A model generated the notes under the pieces. That model was not told the origin of the DNA and made no database searches. It saw nothing but the letters and a program-made list of their open reading frames with translations. From an uncultured Anaerolineales bacterium (GTDB taxonomy: Bacteria; Chloroflexota; Anaerolineae; Anaerolineales; UBA6663), in contig CALFZO010000053.1 in assembly GCA_937952305.1 (NCBI GenBank), positions 1-64,000 on the forward strand: 64,000 nucleotides of DNA, given 5' to 3'. Made by a program: the position numbers and the translations under genes. Below, piece after piece: positions 58,049-64,000 of this stretch. Each line of letters begins with the position of its first letter. Positions within the stretch are counted from its first letter, which is position 1.

Positions 58049-59530
58049 ATGACACCTGAGAGCGGGTTTGATTTGATCGTGGTCGGTGGCGGCCCCGCCG
58101 GCGTAACCGCGGCGCTGCGCGCCCGGGAACTGGGCGCCAGCGTGGCCCTGGTGGAGCGCGGCCGGCTGGGCGGCACCTGCACCAACGACGGCTGCGCGCC
58201 GACGCGCGTGCTGGCCAAGGCCGCGCGCCTGGTCCGCGACGCCGAGCAGTTCGACGAGTACGGGCTGACGCCCCACCAGCCGGAGGTAGATCTGCCCCGG
58301 CTGCTGGCGCGCACCCAGCAAGTGGTCTACCGCCTGCAGGAGAAGAAGCAGCTCATCGACCACCTGGCCGGCACGGGCGTGGCCGTGTACGCGGACGCCG
58401 GCCCGGCGCGCTTTGCGGACGCCCGCACCCTGGCCCTGGCGGATGGGCGCACCCTGACCGGCGACAAATTCATCCTGGCGGCCGGCGGCCACGCCCGGCG
58501 TCTGCCCTTCCCCGGCGCCGAACTGGCCCTGACGCACAGCGACGTCTGGACGCTCACGCGCCTGCCGCGCTCGCTGGCCGTGGTCGGCGCGGCGGCCACC
58601 GGCTGCCAGTTAGCGTCCATCTTCGCGGCCTTCGGGACCGAGGTCCATCTGCTGGAAGTGCTGCCGCGCCTCGTGCCGGCCGAGGACGAGGCCGTGTCGG
58701 CGGCGCTGACCGCTGCCTTCCAGGCGCGCGGCCTGGACGTGGTCACCGGCCTGGCGGGCGTGGACCGGATCGAGCAGACCGGGGACGGACTCGCCCTGCA
58801 CTACCGGATGGCCGCGCAGTCGAACGGGTCCGCCAGCGAGGGGCGCGTCCTAACCGTCGAGGCCGTGGTGCTCTCGGTGGGCTGGATCGGCAATCTGGAG
58901 GCGCTCAACCTGGAAGCCGCCGGCGTCGCCACACAGCGCGGCTACGTGACCGTGGACGACACCTTGCGGACCTCAGCCGCGCACATCTGGGCGGCCGGCG
59001 ACATTACGGGGCGCATGATGCTGGTGCAGAGCGCGGGCCATGACGCGCGCGTGGCCGTGGAGAATGCCCTGCTTGGGAGCGGACGCCAGTACCGGCACAC
59101 GGTGGTCCCGCACGGCGGCTTCACCGACCCCGAGTACGGGAGCGTGGGCCTGACCGAAACCCAGGCGCTGAGCCAGCATCCGGATTGTGTCGTGGCACTG
59201 GTGCCTTACGGCGACATCGACCGGGCCGTGATCGACGACCGGACCGAGGGCTTCTGCAAGCTGATTGTGTCCCGCGGTACGCGCGAGATCCTGGGCGCGC
59301 ACGTGGTGGGCGAGCAGGCCGTGGAGATCGTGCAGATCGCGGCGGCCGGCATGGCGGCCGGGATGAAGATTGAGCAATTGGCCGAGCTGGAACTGGCCTA
59401 CCCGACCTTCACGGCCATCCTGGGCCTGGCCGCGCGCCAGATCGTGCGCACGCTGGGCCTGACGCCGCTGGCCGAGGAATGGCGCACGCTCAAGCGGTTG
59501 GCCGGGGCGGAGTGGGAGCGCGGCCAATGA
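58049..59530 (+). CDS. FAD-dependent pyridine nucleotide-disulfide oxidoreductase (mercuric-reductase-like)
   Basis: 493 residues. FAD motif GGGPAG at 13-18, redox-active disulfide C44-TNDG-C49 (GGTCTNDGCAPTR), NAD(P)-binding motif with unusual GAAATG, second FAD motif IWAAGDITG and a C-terminal dimerisation domain. Class I enzymes normally end with HPT..E, giving the catalytic His-Glu pair at the partner disulfide; here the segment reads YPTFTA, so both are missing. It lacks the N-terminal metal-binding domain and C-terminal Cys pair of MerA. It probably reduces a substrate other than a lipoyl group or glutathione, or functions as a quinone reductase. The stop overlaps the next start (ATGA). 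Confidence 0.9.
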   Translation: MTPESGFDLIVVGGGPAGVTAALRARELGASVALVERGRLGGTCTNDGCAPTRVLAKAARLVRDAEQFDEYGLTPHQPEVDLPRLLARTQQVVYRLQEKKQLIDHLAGTGVAVYADAGPARFADARTLALADGRTLTGDKFILAAGGHARRLPFPGAELALTHSDVWTLTRLPRSLAVVGAAATGCQLASIFAAFGTEVHLLEVLPRLVPAEDEAVSAALTAAFQARGLDVVTGLAGVDRIEQTGDGLALHYRMAAQSNGSASEGRVLTVEAVVLSVGWIGNLEALNLEAAGVATQRGYVTVDDTLRTSAAHIWAAGDITGRMMLVQSAGHDARVAVENALLGSGRQYRHTVVPHGGFTDPEYGSVGLTETQALSQHPDCVVALVPYGDIDRAVIDDRTEGFCKLIVSRGTREILGAHVVGEQAVEIVQIAAAGMAAGMKIEQLAELELAYPTFTAILGLAARQIVRTLGLTPLAEEWRTLKRLAGAEWERGQ

Positions 59531-60783
59531 AACCTCTGGCCTGGGCGATTTTCGCGCTGGCCACCCTGAGCGGCCTGGCCGGAGCGGGCGTGGCGCTGGG
59601 CCGCGCCGAAACGGCGAACTCGCTAGTGACGATCGTTGACCTGAGCGCGTGGGTGAGCATGCCGCTCGCCTTCGGCGGCGTCGGCGCACTGATCGTCTCC
59701 CGGCTGCCGCGCCAGCCGATCGGCTGGCTGCTGCTCTGCCCGGCCGCCCTGTCCGGGGGTATCGTCCCGCTGACTCTCTATCTGCAAGCGCTGGCCGCGG
59801 CCCCGGCGCCGCCGCCGGCCAGCCTGCCGCTGTTGTTGCTGCTCTGGTTCTCCAACTGGGGCTGGCTGCTGCTGATCCAGCCGATCGGCCTGATCGCACT
59901 GCTCTTCCCGACCGGCCGGCCGCCCGGGTCGCGCTGGGGCTGGCTGCTGCCGGCGACGGCCGCCCTGGCGGCGGCCTTTATCATCGTCGTGACGCTGCAG
60001 CGCCAGATCGCCTGGCCGGACGACCCGCGCCTCGCGCTGGCCAACCCGCTCGGCCTGCTCGACCAGGCGGCGGCCGAGCAGGGTGTCGTGGTCTGGATCG
60101 GCTGCCAGGCGCTGATCATGGCCCTCTCGGGGGCCGCCTTGCTGGCCCGCTTCCGCCGCGCCGACCCCGTCGAGAAGGCGCAGATCCGCTGGCTGCTCAG
60201 CGCCAGCGGCCTCTTCCTGACGATCTACATCCTCAGCCAGGTCAGCGGCGCTGGCGGCAGCGAGGGCCTGGCCGGCGACCTGAGCGCCACCGCTCTCAAC
60301 CTGACCCTGCCGCTCATCCCAATCGCCATCGGCATCGCCATTCTGCGGCACCGGCTGTTCGACATCGACCTGATCATCCGGCGCACACTGATCTATTCCA
60401 CGCTCACCGCCCTGCTGGCGCTGACCTACTTCGGCCTGGTGCTCGTGCTTCAAGGCGCGGTCGGCGCGCTGGGCGGCGCGCGCTCAGAGTGGATCACGGT
60501 CGCGTCCACGCTGGCTGTGGCCGCGCTGGTCGCGCCCCTGCGCGCGCGCGTCCAGGCCTTCATCGACCGGCGCTTTTTCCGCCGCAAGTACGACGCGGCG
60601 CGCACGCTGGCCGGCTTCGCGGCCGTGGCCCGCGATGAAACTGATCTGGGCGTGTTGACCGGCAAACTGGCCGGCGTCGTCCAGGGGACGATGGAGCCGG
60701 AGACGGTCGGCGTGTGGCTGAGACCGTCATCCCCCGGCCTGCCTCTCAACGACCAGGAAGACCTCAGCGCCTGGAGGACGTGA
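59527..60783 (+). CDS. ComP-like membrane sensor half without kinase domain (paralogue 2)
   Basis: 418 residues starting inside the stop of the oxidoreductase gene (ATGA), hence coupled to it. About nine membrane helices, then RHRLFDIDLIIRRTLIYSTL, PLRARVQAFIDRRFFRRKYD, ARTLAGFAAVARDETDLG and the end MEPETVGVWLRP. It stops before any kinase domain. It is closer in sequence to the paralogue at 61194 (both have GGARSEWITVASTLAVAALV) than to that at 54981, indicating a recent local duplication. Its last base is shared with the next ATG. Confidence 0.85.
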   Translation: MKPLAWAIFALATLSGLAGAGVALGRAETANSLVTIVDLSAWVSMPLAFGGVGALIVSRLPRQPIGWLLLCPAALSGGIVPLTLYLQALAAAPAPPPASLPLLLLLWFSNWGWLLLIQPIGLIALLFPTGRPPGSRWGWLLPATAALAAAFIIVVTLQRQIAWPDDPRLALANPLGLLDQAAAEQGVVVWIGCQALIMALSGAALLARFRRADPVEKAQIRWLLSASGLFLTIYILSQVSGAGGSEGLAGDLSATALNLTLPLIPIAIGIAILRHRLFDIDLIIRRTLIYSTLTALLALTYFGLVLVLQGAVGALGGARSEWITVASTLAVAALVAPLRARVQAFIDRRFFRRKYDAARTLAGFAAVARDETDLGVLTGKLAGVVQGTMEPETVGVWLRPSSPGLPLNDQEDLSAWRT

Positions 60784-61187
60784 TGGACACAGCCAGCAAG
60801 GTGCTCGTCGCAAGCGGGGTGCTCAACCTGGCCTTCGGCCTGCTGGTGGGCGCGCTGCTGGCCGTCTTGCGGACCCGGAATCCGGAGGCCGAGCACCGCT
60901 ACCTGCTCACGGCTCACAAGGCCGGCCTGCAGCAGGGCCTGATGCTGCTCGGCCTGACCTGGGCCGTAGCGCTCTCGCCGCTGGCGGCGGGCACAGAGAC
61001 TCTGGCCGCCGGCTTGCTGGCGGCCTCCAGCGCCTTCCTGGACCTGGCGGCCGTGGTCAACTGGGCGCTGCGCGTCGGTGACGAGTTCAAGGCCAGGTCG
61101 CCGGGCCTGATCGTGGGCGGGGTCTCGGCCGCGCTCTCGATGCCGGGGCTGGCCATCCTGGCCTGGGGCGTCTTTCAGGGGCTGTGA
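60783..61187 (+). CDS. Small integral membrane protein, unknown function
   Basis: 134 residues, about four membrane helices (8-30, 45-68, 75-95, 110-130). Not recognised. The start overlaps the preceding stop by one base (TGATG), so it is translated with the two sensor halves around it. A central stretch, HRYLLTAHKAGLQQG, carries the only polar charged residues with two His that could face the membrane surface. Confidence 0.75.
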   Translation: MDTASKVLVASGVLNLAFGLLVGALLAVLRTRNPEAEHRYLLTAHKAGLQQGLMLLGLTWAVALSPLAAGTETLAAGLLAASSAFLDLAAVVNWALRVGDEFKARSPGLIVGGVSAALSMPGLAILAWGVFQGL

Positions 61188-61193
61188 AGCATC

Positions 61194-62477
61194 ATGCAAC
61201 CGGCCGCTTCCCCCCGCTCTCGTCTCTGGCTGGCCTGGGGGCTGTGCGCCGCAGCCGGTCTGATCCTGGCGGCCGACGTCCTGCTCACGCTGGCCTCCGG
61301 ACTGACGCCGGAGGCCGCCTTCACCGAAGCGCTCTTCGTCCTGCCCGTCTTCGCCTATAGCGTTCTGGGCGCTCTGATCGTCACCTATCGGTCCGAGAAC
61401 CGCGTCGGCTGGCTGCTCCTGGCCGGCGGCCCGCTGCTGGCGCTGAGCCTCCTGGCGGACGATACGCTCCGCTATGGCTACACGGTCATGGCCGCCCCGC
61501 CGGCCGGCCTGGACGGTATGGCCGCGCTTTACGATACGATCGGCCTGGCGCCCGCGTACCTCTTGTTCGTCCTGCTGCCCCTGTGGTTCCCCACCGGCCG
61601 CTTCGTCTCCGCCGGCTGGCGGCGCCTGGCCTGGGGCGCGGCCGGCCTGATGTCGGCCGTGGGCCTGGCCCAGCTTTTTCTGCGGGACGCCATCGACCTC
61701 GACCCATCCCACGGGATTGCGCTCGTGGTGGACAACCCGCTGGCGCTCTCGTTCGCGCCCCCCGTCCTGGCTCGGGCGGATTGGTTTGCGATCACCACGC
61801 CGATCTTCGCGCTCAGCATCCTGGCCGGGGTGCTCTCGCAGGTCGCGCGCTACCGGCGCGCCCGCGGCGACGAGCGCCAGCAAATCAAGTGGTTCGTGTT
61901 TCTGGCCGGCGTGGTGCTCATCCCGTATATGACCCTGCTCATGGCGCAGGCCAGCCTCATCCCCGAGATCGGTGATTCGCGGCTCAGTTTCGTCTTCCAG
62001 ATCCTGGGCCTGCTGACCTTCCCGGCCGGGATCGGGGTCGCGGTCTTCAAGTACCAGCTGTATCACATCGACGTCATCATCCGCCGGACCCTGATCTATT
62101 CGACCCTGACCGGCCTGCTGGCCCTCACCTATCTGGGCTTGGTGATCTCTCTTCAGAGTGCAGTCAGCGTCTTCGGCGGCGCGCGCTCGGAGTGGATCAC
62201 GGTGGCGTCCACGCTGGCGGTCGCCGCCCTGGTGGCGCCGCTGCGCGGGCGGGTGCAGCGCTTCATCGACCGGCGCTTCTTCCGCCACAAGTACAACGCC
62301 CAGGAGGTGCTGGCCGATTTCGCCGCCGCCGCGCGCGACGAGACCGACCTGCACGCGCTGACCCGGAAACTGGCCGGCGTGGTGCGCGAGACGATGGAGC
62401 CCGAGAACTTGGGCGTGTGGCTGCGGCCGGCCGCAGACCTGTCGGGTCGCCGGGATAACAGACGCGAGGCCTCATAG
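61194..62477 (+). CDS. ComP-like membrane sensor half without kinase domain (paralogue 3)
   Basis: 427 residues beginning 6 bp after the preceding gene. Multiple membrane helices, YQLYHIDVIIRRTLIYSTL, PLRGRVQRFIDRRFFRHKYN, EVLADFAAAARDETDLH and MEPENLGVWLRP near the end. As in the other two copies, no histidine kinase core follows. The 3' end forms part of a long inverted repeat spanning the stop codon (62435-62499). Confidence 0.85.
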   Translation: MQPAASPRSRLWLAWGLCAAAGLILAADVLLTLASGLTPEAAFTEALFVLPVFAYSVLGALIVTYRSENRVGWLLLAGGPLLALSLLADDTLRYGYTVMAAPPAGLDGMAALYDTIGLAPAYLLFVLLPLWFPTGRFVSAGWRRLAWGAAGLMSAVGLAQLFLRDAIDLDPSHGIALVVDNPLALSFAPPVLARADWFAITTPIFALSILAGVLSQVARYRRARGDERQQIKWFVFLAGVVLIPYMTLLMAQASLIPEIGDSRLSFVFQILGLLTFPAGIGVAVFKYQLYHIDVIIRRTLIYSTLTGLLALTYLGLVISLQSAVSVFGGARSEWITVASTLAVAALVAPLRGRVQRFIDRRFFRHKYNAQEVLADFAAAARDETDLHALTRKLAGVVRETMEPENLGVWLRPAADLSGRRDNRREAS

Positions 62478-62499
62478 TGGGATACGACCCGACAGGTCT
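62435..62499 (+). repeat. 15-bp perfect inverted repeat spanning a stop codon
   Basis: AGACCTGTCGGGTCG at 62435-62449 and its exact complement at 62485-62499, separated by 35 bp that include the stop of the sensor-half gene at 62477. Too long a loop for a classical terminator and no T-run follows. It could end the upstream message, hide the downstream esterase ribosome site (GAGGAT near 62510), or be an operator. Confidence 0.55.
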
Positions 62500-62516
62500 A
62501 GCGTGAGGATGCGATC

Positions 62517-63422
62517 ATGCCAAGCTGGCAAAACCTCGTCCTCCATCTCTCTCAACTAGGCTTTCGGGCCTTTACCCGGCGTTTCACCGGTCTGGACGTG
62601 GCGCAAGAGCGCCGCCAGGCGGCGCTGGCGGAGAAGATGTTCAAGGTGAAGCCATCCGTTCAGATCTCGGCTGTCACCGCCGATGACGTGCCGGCGGAAT
62701 GGATTACCCCTGTTGGCCCTTTCACCGACCGGGTGGCGCTCTATGTGCACGGCGGCGCCTTCTATTCTGGGTCGCTGGCCGGGACACGCCCAGTGGCTGC
62801 CGAGGTGGCGCTGGCCGGCCAGGCGCGCGTGCTGTCGATTGACTATCGTCTGACGCCCGAACATCCTTTCCCGGCGGCGCTCGATGATGCGCGAAAGGCG
62901 TATGAATGGCTGCTGGCCGACGGCTTGGCCCCGGAAGCCATCGTGTTGGTCGGCGACTCAGCCGGCGGCAATCTGGCGCTGGCGCTGTTGATTCAACTGC
63001 GTGATCAGGGCCGGCCCTTGCCGCGGGCCGCCGTCTGCCTGTCCCCGGCCACCGACCTCACGCTGTCTGGAGATACCTGGACTTTGAATGCGCGTCGGGA
63101 CCTGTTATTGAACCCGGAGAAAATCCGGGCGGCCATCGACCTTTACCTGCGCGGCGCGGACCCGCGCACGCCGCTGGCCTCGCCGCTCTATGCCGATCTG
63201 CGCGGCCTGCCGCCGCTGTTGATCCTGGCCGGGTCGGAGGAACGCCTGCTCTCCGACGCCACGCGCTTCACCGAAAAAGCCCGGACGGCGGGCGTGACGG
63301 TAACGCTGGAAATCTGGGACGGCATGCAGCACGGCTGGCATGTCCTGCACGGCTTCCTGCCGGAGGGCTGGCGGGCGCTCGAGCGGGTCGGGGCTTTCAT
63401 TCAGGACGCCGGCCGCCCATGA
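62517..63422 (+). CDS. Alpha/beta hydrolase, HSL-family (type IV) esterase
   Basis: 301 residues. Oxyanion motif HGG at 78-80 (YVHGGAFYSG), IDYRLTPEHPFPAAL, nucleophile Ser148 in GDSAGGN, and the C-terminal catalytic His in MQHGWHVL. The acid residue is less clear (AGSEERLLSD). These enzymes hydrolyse short-chain carboxyl esters. No signal peptide. The start has GAGGAT upstream. The stop overlaps the start of the glycosyltransferase gene (ATGA), suggesting a joint role in modifying a glycosylated or acylated small molecule. Confidence 0.92.
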   Translation: MPSWQNLVLHLSQLGFRAFTRRFTGLDVAQERRQAALAEKMFKVKPSVQISAVTADDVPAEWITPVGPFTDRVALYVHGGAFYSGSLAGTRPVAAEVALAGQARVLSIDYRLTPEHPFPAALDDARKAYEWLLADGLAPEAIVLVGDSAGGNLALALLIQLRDQGRPLPRAAVCLSPATDLTLSGDTWTLNARRDLLLNPEKIRAAIDLYLRGADPRTPLASPLYADLRGLPPLLILAGSEERLLSDATRFTEKARTAGVTVTLEIWDGMQHGWHVLHGFLPEGWRALERVGAFIQDAGRP

Positions 63423-64000
63423 AGATCGTCATCACCTCCCTCGGCTCGCGCGGCGATATCCAGCCCTACCTGGCCCTGGCCGTGGGCCTGCAGCGGGCCG
63501 GCCATCAGGTAACGCTGGCCACCTCGCACAACTTCACGGACTGGATCCAGGCCCATGGCGTCGGCGTGCACCCGACGCGCTTCAGCGTGCAGGAATTCAT
63601 GCAGTTGCCGGAGACGAAGGCCGCGCTGCGCAGCCGCAACCCGGTCCGCCAGTTCCGGATGGGGCGCGAGATCATGCAGCGCAGCACCGAGGCGCAGGAC
63701 GACGCCTGGCGGGCCATCCAGGACGCCGATTTCGTCATCCAATCCGGCACGGGCGTGGGCGCCCTGGAAGCGCACGCCAAACTCGGCCTCCCCGGAGCCT
63801 TCGCCTACGTTCAACCGTTCGCGGCCACGCGCGCCTTCCCGTCGTTCTTCCTGGGGCTGAGCCGCTCCTTGGGCGGGCCGCTCAACCGCCTGACCCACCG
63901 GCTGGCGCACCAGATGCTGTGGAGCGTCGTCGGCGGGCCGCAGACCAACCAATGGCGCAAGCGGCTGGGCCTGCAGCCCTGGCGCTCCTACGCCGAGATG
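63419..64000 (+). CDS. Glycosyltransferase, family 28/MGT-like (partial, runs off window)
   Basis: The first 194 codons of a glycosyltransferase: N-terminal Rossmann opening MKIVITSLGSRGDIQPYLAL followed by GLQRAGHQVTLATSHNF, typical of UDP-sugar transferases that act on sterols, antibiotics or carotenoids. The donor-binding C-terminal half lies beyond the window. Translation is coupled to the esterase (ATGA overlap). Confidence 0.88.
   Translation, partial: MKIVITSLGSRGDIQPYLALAVGLQRAGHQVTLATSHNFTDWIQAHGVGVHPTRFSVQEFMQLPETKAALRSRNPVRQFRMGREIMQRSTEAQDDAWRAIQDADFVIQSGTGVGALEAHAKLGLPGAFAYVQPFAATRAFPSFFLGLSRSLGGPLNRLTHRLAHQMLWSVVGGPQTNQWRKRLGLQPWRSYAEM

Noticed and set aside
1..64000. CRISPR arrays, insertion sequences, prophage genes, attachment sites or a replication origin.
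   Set aside because: No regularly spaced direct repeats with spacers, transposase or integrase motifs, or DnaA-box clusters were seen. The HTH protein at 47013 resembles excisionase but stands alone.

Overview
The window is GC-rich DNA, almost entirely coding, and reads like a Chloroflexota (Anaerolineae-like) chromosome. That assignment is an inference from ComP-type membrane sensor halves lacking a kinase, a BTAD/ATPase/TPR regulator, a Hanks-type Ser/Thr kinase and a BldC/excisionase-like HTH protein. No 16S, tRNA or other taxonomic marker was found.

Positions 56-48678, all on the minus strand and transcribed right to left, form one very large chemosensory locus. Reading in the direction of transcription it holds: a Ser/Thr kinase and a small HTH protein; cheA, cheC, cheD, cheY, cheB, cheR and two cheX copies; a PAS-GGDEF diguanylate cyclase; cheW; three chemoreceptors; a multi-PAS kinase with two single-domain response regulators; six more chemoreceptors back to back; a hybrid CHASE4 kinase with a REC-PAS-GGDEF-EAL protein and a REC-PAS kinase; and a tenth chemoreceptor. 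There are ten receptors but one cheA and one cheW. No flagellar or pilus gene is present to name the output. Receptor inputs are diverse: HBM-like, globin-coupled, dCache with C-terminal hemerythrin, single Cache, several helical bundles (one with a CZB zinc domain), a seven-helix N-terminus plus dCache, and Cache_3-Cache_2.

Four observations stand out. (1) The receptor at 32655-35672 carries a 141-residue PAS/Cache-like domain inserted in frame exactly at the CheA/CheW-contacting hairpin tip. (2) CheA contains a tandem motif matching MshEN, a c-di-GMP-binding domain, and the locus also encodes GGDEF and EAL proteins. (3) The ten receptors fall into two length classes that differ by exactly 28 residues (four heptads) on each arm of the hairpin. 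(4) TTTA-type direct repeats with a strict 11-bp period lie upstream of several transcription units, suggesting an unknown OmpR/PhoB-like regulon.

Positions 48859-51726 (minus) encode a large BTAD-type transcriptional regulator. From 51847 to the right edge all genes are on the plus strand: a small membrane protein, two membrane-anchored diheme cytochromes c flanking another membrane protein, three kinase-less ComP-like membrane sensors, a FecR-domain lipoprotein, a disulfide oxidoreductase lacking the usual C-terminal His-Glu, a small membrane protein, an HSL-family esterase, and the start of a family-28-like glycosyltransferase cut by the window edge. A matching GTAACG direct repeat precedes two of these units with identical geometry and may be the operator of the BTAD regulator.

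All domain assignments come from reading motifs by eye. No database search was run.
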